Shown here: positions 56,091 through 64,000 of the stretch, piece by piece
Position numbering within the stretch: position 1 is the stretch's first letter
Layout of the letters: every line of letters starts with the position of its first letter
Assembly: GCF_029094525.1 (NCBI RefSeq)
Contig: NZ_CP119107.1
Coordinates: forward strand, 434,001-498,000
From: Pullulanibacillus sp. KACC 23026
Lineage (GTDB): Bacteria; Bacillota; Bacilli; Bacillales; Sporolactobacillaceae
Direction: 5' to 3'
DNA: 64,000 nucleotides
Position numbers and translations under genes: made by a program
The notes under the pieces: generated by a model
Databases searched by the model: none
Told to the model about the DNA's origin: nothing
The model's input: the letters and a program-made list of their open reading frames with translations, nothing else

Positions 56091-56646
56091 ATGGGTAAAG
56101 TGCTTTTTTCATGAGATCGCCTATGCGGCTAATTCTGCTGAACCTAAATTAGTAAATGTAGATCTAGGAGGAGCGCCATTATCATAAAAATGTCTATTTG
56201 TCCATGTCGTATAGGTTATATTTTGGTAATAACTGTAAAATTAGCGGTAATTATTTTTCGACATGCTTTATAGGAATGGATATGGGGGAAAGAGGCAGTG
56301 CCATGGATTGAGTGAGCCATCCTCGGCAAGTGGTTGACCATTTTTGCTCAAGCTGGCTTGATTTTCTCTCGGTTGTTGATTTGTTTTTAAAATGGTTAGA
56401 CATAGCGAATTTCTTTGTCCTAAGACGATGAATGTCTTGGGATCGTTTCTTTTTTACAGATTGATACGCTCTAATGTTACAAGTTTGTAACAAGCGGAGA
56501 ACAAAGCTTGGTTCACCAAGTGTTTCTCTTTTTACATTTGTAATGGGCATGTTTACCAAACCATTTTTGCATGATGATGTCTTATAATGGGGACAAGCAA
56601 ATAACTTGACAACAAGAACATACATCAGAGGAGAGATGATAAGTTT
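56091..56646 (+). promoter_or_regulatory. Upstream region of the LysM/NlpC-P60 gene
   Basis: TATAAT at about 56581-56586 is the clearest -10; the -35 is unclear. A terminator-like structure (TCCTAAGAC...GTCTTGGGA then TTTCTTTTTT) lies at about 56417-56455. I looked for a ydaO-type c-di-AMP riboswitch, which often controls such hydrolases, but did not see its conserved core. The minus-strand frame at 56251-56625 is not supported by any site. Confidence 0.45.
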
Positions 56647-57765
56647 ATGAAACTTTCATTTAAAGTTTTGACAACTGCAGCCCTTCTTTCGACTACTCTT
56701 ATAAGTGCAACGCATGCTCATGCCCAAGAAGTGACAGTAAAGTCCGGTGATTCATTATCTCTTTATGCGAAGCAATATAATGTGAATGTCCAGGATATTG
56801 AAACGCAAAATCATCTGACAAGTGATCGTATTTATGTCGGTCAAAAACTGAACATTAATCCATCTAATAAATATACTGTAAAAAGTGGAGATACACTTTG
56901 GAAGATTGCTCAAGTAAATGGTGTAACAGTGGACGAGCTAAAGGCGTGGAACGGTTTAACGAGCGATACACTCCAAATTGGTCAAACACTGAATCTTAGC
57001 TCAGCAGGTCAGACGGTATCAACGCAAGCTTCTGTTTCCACTGCTACCACTTATACGGTCAAATCAGGGGATACGTTATCCCAAATTGCCAAAAAGTATA
57101 GTGTAACAGTCGACCAGTTAAAAGCGTGGAATGGTTTAGCAAGTGACACCATTCGAGTTGGTCAAACGTTAAAGCTTAGTTCAGCGGGACAAGCTACAAC
57201 AACTCAAGGTTCTGCTCAAACGTCTGCCGTTTATACGGTCAAATCAGGTGACTCTTTGTCCTTGATTGCCAAAAAATATAATATAACAGTCAATCAGTTA
57301 AAAGCTTGGAACGGTTTAACAAGTGATGTCATTCGGGTCGGACAAGTCCTTCATGTCTCATCAACACCAACTCAAGATCAATCTCAATCTAAAGCATTGG
57401 TTTCCGTGTCGGATCAAATTATTCAGGATGCCGAAAGCTACACGGGTGTACCTTATTTGTATGGTGGGTCTACGCCGAGCGGGTTTGATTGCAGCGGGTT
57501 TGTGAACTATGTTTACAATAAAGAAGGAGTTTCGATTCCTAGAACCTCCTCAGCTCTTTATTCTGGCGGAAGCAAAGTCTCAACCTTGCAAAAAGGGGAT
57601 CTTGTCTTCTTCACGACCAATAGCACGGGAACAGTGTCCCATGTTGGAATTTATATAGGGAATAATCAATTTATCAGCGCAACAACCAGCAGCGGGGTAA
57701 AAATAGACAGCCTCTCAAGTACCTATTGGGGACCTCGCTATTTGGGTGCCAAGCGCTATTTGTAA
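56647..57765 (+). CDS. Secreted peptidoglycan endopeptidase, four LysM plus NlpC/P60
   Basis: A 372-residue exported wall hydrolase of the LytE/LytF type. The signal peptide ends near residue 26 (AHAHAQ). Four LysM modules of about 44 residues (about 28-71, 75-118, 135-178, 196-238) each carry SGDSLS/SGDTLS and an N-x-L type core; they bind wall glycan. The C-terminal NlpC/P60 domain has Cys282 ([11 protein letters not shown]) and His332 (VSHVGIYIG), which cut D-Glu-diaminopimelate bonds. The linkers between LysM 2, 3 and 4 are rich in Ser, Thr and Gln. AGAGGAGAG precedes the ATG. Confidence 0.95.
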   Translation: MKLSFKVLTTAALLSTTLISATHAHAQEVTVKSGDSLSLYAKQYNVNVQDIETQNHLTSDRIYVGQKLNINPSNKYTVKSGDTLWKIAQVNGVTVDELKAWNGLTSDTLQIGQTLNLSSAGQTVSTQASVSTATTYTVKSGDTLSQIAKKYSVTVDQLKAWNGLASDTIRVGQTLKLSSAGQATTTQGSAQTSAVYTVKSGDSLSLIAKKYNITVNQLKAWNGLTSDVIRVGQVLHVSSTPTQDQSQSKALVSVSDQIIQDAESYTGVPYLYGGSTPSGFDCSGFVNYVYNKEGVSIPRTSSALYSGGSKVSTLQKGDLVFFTTNSTGTVSHVGIYIGNNQFISATTSSGVKIDSLSSTYWGPRYLGAKRYL

Positions 57766-57777
57766 AAATGGAATTTG

Positions 57778-57868
57778 TGAAACGGGAGAACCGTCCCTGC
57801 GTTTCAAGCCCCGCACAAGTGTGCGGGGCTGTTTTTAAAAATGAAACGAGAGAACCGTCCCCGCGTTT
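57778..57868. repeat. Pair of GAGAACCGTCCC elements around a terminator
   Basis: GTGAAACGGGAGAACCGTCCC (57778) and ATGAAACGAGAGAACCGTCCCC (57841) flank the hairpin at 57807-57836. The right copy abuts the stop codon of the downstream leftward reductase gene. Confidence 0.8.
57807..57836. terminator. Terminator between convergent genes
   Basis: AGCCCCGCACAA and TGTGCGGGGCT form a strong stem followed by GTTTTT, about 40 bases beyond the hydrolase stop codon. Confidence 0.85.
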
Positions 57869-58803
57869 CAACCTAGGATTTGGCTGATCCGAGCAAGGGT
57901 GTCTTCGGAGAGTTTGATGCCGGATGCTTTGGCGTTTTCTTCGATTTGTTCGGGACGGCTGGCACCGACGAGGGCGCTGGAGACGTTGGGTTGTCTCAAG
58001 ACCCATGCTAAGGCGAGTTGAGCCACGGTGATGTCGAGCTCCTGAGCCACTTGGGTCAGTTTGTCTACTTTTTCTAGATTTTCGTCAGTGAGAAGGTTGC
58101 TGAGGTCTTTTTCAGCGGCGCGGCTACCTGCTGGAGGTTGCTGGCCTTTTTTGTATTTACCGGTAAGGACGCCTTGTCCGAGCGGTGACCAGACGACTTG
58201 GCCAACGCCGTGCTTTTCACTGACAGGGATGACTTCTTTCTCGATTTTTGGCCAAAGCATGCTGTACTGCGGCTGGTTGGCGACAAAACGATCGAGGAGT
58301 TTTTTGTCAGCAAGGTGGGCGGCTTCGGTAATTTGTTCGGCGGTCCATTCGCTCACGCCGATATAGAGAACCTTTCCTTGACGGACGAGGTCATCGAGCG
58401 CACGTAAGGTTTCCTCAAGCGGTGTGCTTGGGTCGAAACGGTGGCAATAGTAAAGGTCAATATAGTCAACATCAAGGCGTTTCAAGCTGGCATTTGCCTG
58501 CTCTGTGATGTGTTTCCGGGAAAGCCCTTTGTCGTTAGGACCGTCGCCCATGTTACCGAACACTTTAGTGGCAAGTACATAGGATTCACGGCTGAACTTT
58601 TTGATGGCCTTTCCAACGACTTTCTCGGCCTCACCGCGCATATACACATTTGCTGTATCGAAAAAATTAATGCCTAGATCGTAAGCTTTGTGAATGGTGT
58701 TGATCGCATTTTCCTCAGCGACATAGCCGCCATAGGTTAACCAGCTGCCAAGGCTGATTTCACTGACTTTAAGACCAGTACGGCCAAGATTGCGGTATTC
58801 CAT
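57868..58803 (-). CDS. Aldo/keto reductase, YhdN/Kv-beta-like
   Basis: A 311-residue NADPH-dependent reductase with the AKR (beta/alpha)8 barrel. MEYRNLGRTGLKVSEISLGSWLTYGG is the usual start. The catalytic tetrad is spread over FFDTANVYMRGEAE (Asp and Tyr), VLATKVFG (Lys) and YYCHRFD (His). The cofactor region is ALVGASRPEQIEENAKAS. AAGGAGG precedes the ATG. It is a tandem paralogue of the 58998-59939 product, sharing long identical words. Substrate not deducible; reactive aldehydes are typical. Confidence 0.92.
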   Translation of the reverse strand: MEYRNLGRTGLKVSEISLGSWLTYGGYVAEENAINTIHKAYDLGINFFDTANVYMRGEAEKVVGKAIKKFSRESYVLATKVFGNMGDGPNDKGLSRKHITEQANASLKRLDVDYIDLYYCHRFDPSTPLEETLRALDDLVRQGKVLYIGVSEWTAEQITEAAHLADKKLLDRFVANQPQYSMLWPKIEKEVIPVSEKHGVGQVVWSPLGQGVLTGKYKKGQQPPAGSRAAEKDLSNLLTDENLEKVDKLTQVAQELDITVAQLALAWVLRQPNVSSALVGASRPEQIEENAKASGIKLSEDTLARISQILG

Positions 58804-58952
58804 GTGGGAAACCTCCTTAGAATTAAAAAATGTCCTTCGTTTGGGATGGGTAATGACGGTTAGCTGTTGGGCGTTACGGAATGATTGATGTTGTCATGCC
58901 TGGGCAAGAGAACTCTAACCCGAGAGCTCTAATCCAGCGGCACTAGTATAAA

Positions 58953-58979
58953 TGGCCCGCTGGCAAGAGCGAGCGGGCA
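58953..58979 (-). terminator. Hairpin after the second aldo/keto reductase gene
   Basis: GCCCGCT and AGCGGGC form a stem about 20 bases past the stop codon of the 58998-59939 gene. The A/T tail is weak, so read-through into the 57868-58803 gene is possible. Confidence 0.5.
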
Positions 58980-58997
58980 GTGGGATGAACAATCGTA

Positions 58998-59939
58998 TTA
59001 AGCTAAAATACCTTCGATTTTTTCAAGAACGTCAGCGCTGAGTTTAATGCCGGATGCTTTAACGTTGTCCTCGATTTGCTCTGGGCGGCTAGCACCAACA
59101 AGGGCACTGGCAACACCAGGCTGACGAAGGATCCAAGCGAGAGCAAGTTGAGGCATCGTGATCCCGAGCTCAGCGGCTATTGGCTTCAATTGTTCTACTT
59201 TTTGTAAGTTAGATTCTGTAAGCTGGTGATCGATCGCTTTCACACCTGAAGCAGCACGGCTGCCTTCAGGAGGGGCTTCACCAATTTTATATTTACCAGT
59301 TAATACACCTTGAGCAAGAGGGGAGAAGACAACTTGTCCAATACCATGCTTTTCACTGACAGGAAGAACAGACTCTTCGATATAGCGGTTGAGCATGCTG
59401 TATTGCGGTTGGTTCACGACGATGCGGTCAAGCAGTTTTTTGTCGGCAAGATGTACAGCATCTGTAATTTGTTCAGCTGTCCATTCACTGACACCAACAT
59501 AAAGAACTTTTCCTTGGCGCACGAGGTCATCAAGAGCACGAAGCGTTTCTTCAAGCGGTGTATTCACGTCATAACGGTGGCAATAGTAGATGTCCACATA
59601 ATCAACATCTAGGCGCTTCAAGCTGGCATGAGCCTGTTCCATAATGTGCTTACGGGAAAGCCCGCGATCATTTGGACCATCACCCATTGGCCAGAACACC
59701 TTCGTTGCAAGAACATAGGAGTCGCGTTGGAATTTTTTGATGGCCTTCCCAACAACCTTTTCAGCTTCACCTGTCATGTAGACGTTGGCGGTATCGAAAA
59801 AGTTGATTCCGAGATCATAGGCTTTATGAATTGTGTTCACCGCATTTTCCTCAGCAACATAACCAGCATAAGTGAGCCAGCTGCCAAGACTAATTTCACT
59901 GACCTTCAGACCAGACTTACCAAGACGACGATATTCCAT
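58998..59939 (-). CDS. Aldo/keto reductase, second copy
   Basis: A 313-residue NADPH-dependent reductase, a recent paralogue of the neighbouring product (MEYRRLGKSGLKVSEISLGSWLTY, FFDTANVYMTGEAEKVVGKAIKKF). The tetrad is again present in DTANVY, LATKVF and YYCHRYD. GGGAGGC precedes the ATG. The order suggests a tandem duplication with later divergence; the 194-base gap contains a stem-loop. They might be transcribed together from the right. Confidence 0.92.
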   Translation of the reverse strand: MEYRRLGKSGLKVSEISLGSWLTYAGYVAEENAVNTIHKAYDLGINFFDTANVYMTGEAEKVVGKAIKKFQRDSYVLATKVFWPMGDGPNDRGLSRKHIMEQAHASLKRLDVDYVDIYYCHRYDVNTPLEETLRALDDLVRQGKVLYVGVSEWTAEQITDAVHLADKKLLDRIVVNQPQYSMLNRYIEESVLPVSEKHGIGQVVFSPLAQGVLTGKYKIGEAPPEGSRAASGVKAIDHQLTESNLQKVEQLKPIAAELGITMPQLALAWILRQPGVASALVGASRPEQIEDNVKASGIKLSADVLEKIEGILA

Positions 59940-60075
59940 ACTGTAAGAAGCCTCCCAGAATATGTATTTGTGATGAGTAAACCTAAATTTGGACCACTAA
60001 AAACAAAGCAAGTCCAAATTATAAATCAATTCTATCATCTTACTAAAAACAAGGCTATGAAAACGCTTCTGAAAC

Positions 60076-60147
60076 GCGGGTGAAACACGGGGACGGTTCT
60101 CGTGTTCCAGGAACAGGCGAAACGCGAGAACCGTCCCCGCGTTTCCA
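60076..60147. repeat. Inverted pair of GGGGACGGTTCTC elements
   Basis: ACACGGGGACGGTTCTCGTGTT and GAAACGCGAGAACCGTCCCC face each other across a short GGAACAGG spacer, so the pair could form a long hairpin. It lies between the reductase and peptidase genes. Confidence 0.8.
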
Positions 60148-60156
60148 TTGAACAAG

Positions 60157-60201
60157 AATGGGGACAGTACTCCTTATGAACAAGGAGTGCTGTCCCCAAC
60201 T
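60157..60201 (-). terminator. GGGGACAG...CTGTCCCC hairpin, terminator of the peptidase gene
   Basis: GGGGACAGTACTCCTT and AAGGAGTGCTGTCCCC pair almost fully around ATGAAC, a few bases past the peptidase stop. It is an element of the dispersed GGGGACAG type used as terminator. Confidence 0.8.
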
Positions 60202-60207
60202 CTGTTT

Positions 60208-61470
60208 TTATTTGCGATTTGCCATAAATGCTTCAATTTCTTCGACAGTACGAGGAAGGTCAGGTGTGAGAACTTCGAAGCCATCCTCAGTAACGAGGAC
60301 GTCATCTTCAATACGGATGCCGATGCCTTCTTCAGCAATGTAGAGACCCGGTTCAACCGTGATGACCATGCCTGCTTCAAGCTCACGAACGCGGTCGAGA
60401 TTGCCGTAACTGCCGACATCATGCGTGTCGAGTCCAAGATAGTGGCTCACGCCGTGGAAGTAGTAGTTGAAAAGCTCGCTGTCTTCTTTAATAAGACCAA
60501 TCGCTTTACACTCTTCAGCTAAGATTTCTTTCGTGCGCTCCTGAAGGGCATTGAATTTGACACCTGGCTTAATCATTTCAGTGATTTCACGAAGCGCGCG
60601 GAGGACGATGTTATAAATCGTTTTTTGGCGATCTGTGAACTTACCATTAAGCGGGTAGGTGTAGCTGATGTCAGCACTATAATAATTCCATTTTGCCCCA
60701 AGATCGAGAAGAATCAGATCTCCATCTTTTGTCGGACTGTTGTTTTTGCCATAGTGAAGAATGGTTCCATTTTCTCCAGCTGCCGCAATGGTGTGGAAAG
60801 CGTGATGCTTCACACCGCGAGTCTTCAAACCAAAATCGAAATAAGCTTCAATTTCGGATTCGTTCATGCCAGGCTTGGTATGAGTCATTGTAAATTTGAT
60901 CGCTTCGGATGTAATGCGGCCCGCTTCTTTAATCTCGTCCACTTCTTCTTTAGACTTGATCACACGAAGCTCACAAATGGCGGGATACGCATTATGAATT
61001 TGTAAGTATGGGTAACGCGCCCCGATATCAGAAGCAAATTTTTGAGAAGCTGAAAGAGGCGCGTCCCAATGGCGGCGCTCAAGATCAAGATAGAGATGGG
61101 AATAAGAGTGCGAGATGAGAGCTCCTTGAAGGAAACCGTGAAAATCTTCTATGTATTGTACGGATTCGATACCGGAAGCAGCCATGGCCTCAGGCGCAGA
61201 GATCGTCTTACCTTCCCAGCGCTCACGAACAGGATCCGCTTTCTGTATGAATAAGGTTTCTTTTACCTTACCGTAAATCTTGTTGAGAACAAGGATGACC
61301 TTTGGTTCATCAATACCCGTTAAATAGTAAAAATTCAGATTTGGATAAAAATCATAGCCTTCATCGGCTGACTTATGAGGTGCTTCTCCTGCAAAGAACA
61401 CGGCAAGCGAGCCCTCTTCTATTTGCTCAGCCAAGCGAGCCCGATTTCTTGTAAAAAAGCTTGACTCCAT
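60208..61470 (-). CDS. pepP: Xaa-Pro aminopeptidase (M24B)
   Basis: A 420-residue cytoplasmic metallopeptidase that removes N-terminal residues before proline. The N-terminal domain (NRARLAEQIEEGSLAVFFAGEAPHKSADEGYDFYPN) and C-terminal pita-bread domain are both visible. Metal ligands: Asp in LLDLGAKWN, Asp in YYSADISYTYPLNG, His in HGVSHYLGLDTHD, Glu in MVITVEPGLYI and Glu in GIRIEDDVLV. GTGAGGGG precedes the ATG. Alone on the minus strand with its own terminator. The pepP name is by family; a specific prolidase role cannot be excluded. Confidence 0.92.
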   Translation of the reverse strand: MESSFFTRNRARLAEQIEEGSLAVFFAGEAPHKSADEGYDFYPNLNFYYLTGIDEPKVILVLNKIYGKVKETLFIQKADPVRERWEGKTISAPEAMAASGIESVQYIEDFHGFLQGALISHSYSHLYLDLERRHWDAPLSASQKFASDIGARYPYLQIHNAYPAICELRVIKSKEEVDEIKEAGRITSEAIKFTMTHTKPGMNESEIEAYFDFGLKTRGVKHHAFHTIAAAGENGTILHYGKNNSPTKDGDLILLDLGAKWNYYSADISYTYPLNGKFTDRQKTIYNIVLRALREITEMIKPGVKFNALQERTKEILAEECKAIGLIKEDSELFNYYFHGVSHYLGLDTHDVGSYGNLDRVRELEAGMVITVEPGLYIAEEGIGIRIEDDVLVTEDGFEVLTPDLPRTVEEIEAFMANRK

Positions 61471-61761
61471 TATGACCCCTCACTTTCAAATAATTCGAAC
61501 GCTTCTATTTTAACATAAAAATAAGGAAAAACCTTGTTGCGAAGCTTTAAAAAATGTCAGTGGTCAATGAAGTATTTTTGAAGGTGACGTACATAAATAG
61601 ACAGAGCGTCCCGAACGTTTTTGGTGAATCCATTGCTTGCAGCTGATGAAATGGGCCCATTGTCAGACAGCGTCGAGTAACAGTAACCAAACAGGGATTG
61701 GCCGCGATGAATAAGTGGCCGCTACGATAAGAATAGACAGTCAAACATAGGGGGAACGACG
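61471..61761. other. Divergent promoter region of the peptidase and DUF5667 genes
   Basis: Contains the leftward promoter of the peptidase and the rightward one of the secreted protein (ribosome-binding site ATAGGGGGA). No third gene is seen. Confidence 0.45.
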
Positions 61762-63090
61762 ATGATTAAAGTCAATAAATGGGGATTTACAGCGATTGCT
61801 GCCGTGACATTAGCTTTTTCACAGGGGGCAGGTCCTCTAACACACGCTTTTGCAGCGACAGGAGGGACGACAACCGCTCAGCAAACAACAGTTAATTCAG
61901 GCACAAGTGGTGATTCTACCTCGGTTAATACTGATTTAACCGCGACAAATACATCGGCTACCTCGATAAAGGAGCCAAAGCCGGGTTTATTGCCAGATAA
62001 TTTCTTTTATTTCGTAAAGGCGATGGTTCAATCGATTAATCTCGCACTGACCACTAATGATACCGAAAAGGCAAAAAAGCTTGCCCATTATGCGGCCGTT
62101 AAAATTTCGGAAGCCAACGCACTTATGAAGGAAGGCAAGACAGACTTAGCAGAAGAGACGCTTCAAAAAGCGATTGACCTTCAGAACCAAGCGACCGATT
62201 TGACCGCAAGTGCTGCTGTTAAAGCTAACGGGTCAGCGTCATCAGACAACGGCACCACGAGCACAACGACAGCTGTTTCGGCCAATACAACCGCAACAAA
62301 GGATCAAACAACTGAAGCCAACACGATTAACACGAGTGATTCAACCGATGGATCGGCTGCAAATACAACAGCAGTGAGTTCAACTAACTCGGGCAGTGCT
62401 CTTCCAGTTGAGAGTGGCACTACAACAACAACTGCAGGAACATCAACCAATTCAGGCAGTGCTCTTCCTGTTGACAGCACTCAAATCAACCAAGCTAATC
62501 CTAACTTGAAACACAATATAGAAGCACTATTAGCTGCCCTTCAACACATCAAGAATCCAAAGGCACAAGCAGCTTTGTCTAAAACAATTGAAAAAAGCTT
62601 TGAAAAACTTGGTTTGAAGTTAGAAAAAGTAAACAACACGTATGTTGCCGAAAACACAAATGATGAGAAAGCGACTGATCAAAACGTATCGGATGATCAA
62701 GCCAAGTCTGATGTAAAAGCAGACCAAGAAAAACCGGCCACTGATGAGGACAGCAAGCAAGCGCCCCCTAAGAAACCTACATCAGAGAAACCAACATCAG
62801 AGAAATTAAAAACAACGGTCGGCCAAACGAAAAAAGAGGCTAAGAAGGACGTCAAGGAACTTGTCAAACATAAAGCCCAGCCACTTGTTAAGAAGGTGGC
62901 TAAGCAAACGCCAAGCCAAGCTAAACAAGTTAAAGCAGATGTAAAGGCAGATGTAAAAAAAACAGTTGATAAATTATCAGCAAAAGTTACCAAGCAAGCG
63001 ATCACTCCAAAAAAGGTAAACCCACATCATGTTCTTCCAATCAAAAGTCATGCCAACGCGAAGAGTGAAAACCATGGACATAACAACTAA
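61762..63090 (+). CDS. Secreted low-complexity protein with DUF5667 domain
   Basis: A 442-residue exported protein. The signal peptide ends near residue 31 (THAFAA). A DUF5667 domain occupies about residues 75-135: GLLPDNFFYFVKAMVQSINLALT and KAKKLAHYAAVKISEANALM. The middle is a Thr/Ser-rich linker with duplicated words (TNSGSALPVESG, TNSGSALPVDST). The C-terminal 150 residues are Lys-rich and alternate KADVK and TSEKP words, which would bind acidic polymers, perhaps the wall. DUF5667 proteins occur in spore-formers, but the role is unknown. No cell-wall anchor or membrane anchor other than the signal peptide. Confidence 0.8.
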   Translation: MIKVNKWGFTAIAAVTLAFSQGAGPLTHAFAATGGTTTAQQTTVNSGTSGDSTSVNTDLTATNTSATSIKEPKPGLLPDNFFYFVKAMVQSINLALTTNDTEKAKKLAHYAAVKISEANALMKEGKTDLAEETLQKAIDLQNQATDLTASAAVKANGSASSDNGTTSTTTAVSANTTATKDQTTEANTINTSDSTDGSAANTTAVSSTNSGSALPVESGTTTTTAGTSTNSGSALPVDSTQINQANPNLKHNIEALLAALQHIKNPKAQAALSKTIEKSFEKLGLKLEKVNNTYVAENTNDEKATDQNVSDDQAKSDVKADQEKPATDEDSKQAPPKKPTSEKPTSEKLKTTVGQTKKEAKKDVKELVKHKAQPLVKKVAKQTPSQAKQVKADVKADVKKTVDKLSAKVTKQAITPKKVNPHHVLPIKSHANAKSENHGHNN

Positions 63091-63108
63091 ATAGTCACGT
63101 ACAAAAAA

Positions 63109-63129
63109 AGAACCAGCGTGTCTGGTTCT
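63109..63129 (+). terminator. First terminator after the DUF5667 gene
   Basis: AGAACCAG and CTGGTTCT pair around CGTGT with an A-run on the left and little T-run on the right. It is followed by a stronger stem at 63142. Confidence 0.6.
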
Positions 63130-63141
63130 CAGATTGTAAAC

Positions 63142-63178
63142 AAAAGGCACTCTTTCCTAACCGAGTGCCTTTTGTCAT
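63142..63178. terminator. Second terminator after the DUF5667 gene
   Basis: AAAAGGCACTC and GAGTGCCTTTT form an 11-bp stem around a ten-base loop, followed by GTCATGTCCTTTTTT. Usable from both strands. Confidence 0.8.
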
Positions 63179-63493
63179 GTCCTTTTTTAAAAGATATTGA
63201 CTAGTGGCAAGTGTCTTGTGTCCAGCGTCGGCAGTACAGAAGTGATGCTGAGGTTTTCTACCTGACACTTATTAAACGACTTGAAGAAAACGGCAATAAC
63301 GGTTAAAACAAATTATCTCGAAAATTTGTTAAAATTGAACCTAGAATCAATAAGTCTTTAACAATCTCAACTATTTTTTGAAATCTAAGCCAAATATCAC
63401 TTTATGTCGTCTAATGAGTGAAGACAGTTAAAGGGGAGGAACAATTTTGGAAAATACAAATTAACAAATAATTTGGTTTTATGGAGGAGAAAA
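63179..63493. other. Region upstream of the last gene
   Basis: Roughly 315 bases without a recognised gene. It should contain the promoter for the DUF4352 lipoprotein; GGAGGA at 63483-63488 is its ribosome-binding site. The minus-strand frame at 63397-63645 overlaps that gene and is not supported. Confidence 0.45.
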
Positions 63494-64000
63494 ATGAAGA
63501 CAATAAGATTCAAGAAATTAGTATTTATTGCTTTTATTGTTTTGCTGTTTATTTCTGGATGTGGGTCATCACAAATGAAGACCGCCGCAAATAAAAAAAT
63601 GACAGTAAATAAAGATCTAGTAAAGTCTCCTAAGATCGGTGACACAGTTGTTGTTGGGAAAATGGTCTATAAAGTGAATAAAGTTCATACTACTGCTCAA
63701 GTTGGTCCTGATTCTCAGGTGGGACCGTCTGTTTTACCATTAAAAGCCAAGGGGAAATATGTGGTTATTAATGTGACAGTAAAAAACAATGGTGATGATT
63801 CCGTTGTTTTGAAAGATAATTTTTTAAAATTAAAAAAAGGTAAGAAAATGTTTGATACAGATTCAAAAGCAAGTCTCACGGCAAACCTAGATAAAAATCA
63901 ACATATTAAAAATTTTTACAATCAAAATCTACTTCCGGGAAACAAAGCCACAATTAATATTGTTTTTGATGTCGCACCATCAGTTGCTTCATCACCGAAC
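63494..64000 (+). CDS. DUF4352-type lipoprotein (partial)
   Basis: I translated this by hand from ATG 63494, which follows GGAGGA by eight bases; it runs off the right edge after 169 residues. The signal peptide KKLVFIAFIVLLFISGC ends in the lipobox ISGC (Cys23). The mature part has a beta-rich DUF4352 (Ig-like, telokin-like) look: KIGDTVVVGKMVYKVNKV, then LKAKGKYVVINVTVKNNGDD and LLPGNKATINIVFDV. Such proteins are surface lipoproteins of unknown function, often next to membrane stress or secretion genes. The A+T content is higher than in the neighbours. Confidence 0.8.
   Translation, partial: MKTIRFKKLVFIAFIVLLFISGCGSSQMKTAANKKMTVNKDLVKSPKIGDTVVVGKMVYKVNKVHTTAQVGPDSQVGPSVLPLKAKGKYVVINVTVKNNGDDSVVLKDNFLKLKKGKKMFDTDSKASLTANLDKNQHIKNFYNQNLLPGNKATINIVFDVAPSVASSPN

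Noticed and set aside
56091-56646. Possible ydaO-type c-di-AMP riboswitch ahead of the NlpC/P60 gene
   Set aside because: The conserved core sequences I would expect are not visible; only a terminator-like stem was found.

Overview
The window looks like the chromosome of a spore-former-type Bacillales bacterium. The evidence is the Gram-positive ribosome-binding sites, TTG and GTG starts, lipoboxes, a proline T-box, CcpA-style sites, and LysM/NlpC-P60 and TarS-like proteins. Family Sporolactobacillaceae or a near relative is a guess from gene style only. No rRNA, tRNA, CRISPR array, intact transposase or prophage was seen.

Layout: 1-674 holds the start of a membrane-anchored zinc-ribbon/TerB/J-domain protein, cut by the left edge. 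1.0-4.5 kb is the dTDP-L-rhamnose operon rmlACBD. 4.7-10.1 kb carries two copies of a module (TarS/TarP-like glycosyltransferase plus a small SH3-like protein). 10.5-12.9 kb is a polar amino-acid ABC transporter. 14.9-17.7 kb is the proline operon proBA behind a T-box. 17.9-19.7 kb has a DUF488 protein and an MFS pump. 20.0-31.9 kb is a maltodextrin locus: LacI-type regulator, alpha-glucosidase, lipoprotein alpha-amylase, MalE/F/G without an ATPase, then ThuA-like and Gfo/Idh-type sugar genes. Four similar operators (TGCWAWCGNTTGCA) lie ahead of the regulator, the glucosidase and malE. 32.1-35.2 kb has an iron alcohol dehydrogenase, a HAD phosphatase and a thioesterase. 38.9-40.0 kb is a NERD-domain gene embedded in repeats. 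41.9-64 kb has a neopullulanase, two DHA2-type efflux pumps, a metallo-hydrolase, a two-domain methyltransferase, a degenerate HD-GYP/B12-fold protein, an asparaginase, CutC, a truncated haemoglobin, a LysM-NlpC/P60 hydrolase, two aldo/keto reductases, an M24 peptidase, a secreted DUF5667 protein and the start of a DUF4352 lipoprotein.

The most unusual feature is a family of five intergenic arrays (about 7.19-8.23, 13.13-14.92, 23.31-23.88, 35.27-38.86 and 40.01-41.57 kb; over 8 kb in total). All use a degenerate 21-bp unit with core AATCCGAGAAGGT and an A-tract. The units are nested in a 125-bp super-unit of four 21-bp units plus one 41-bp unit carrying a GC-rich linker. The linker is specific to each array. 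21 bp is two helical turns and 125 bp is about twelve, so cores and A-tracts recur on one DNA face. The super-unit is not a multiple of three, so the long open frames inside the arrays are not genes. The two largest arrays flank a lone NERD-nuclease-like gene. I do not recognise this repeat family.

Other repeats: dispersed GGGGACGGTTCTC / GGGGACAG elements, some forming terminator-like hairpins, and two copies of a CCTGCGGGAA...CCGCGGAAAGC element of a type common in Bacillaceae.
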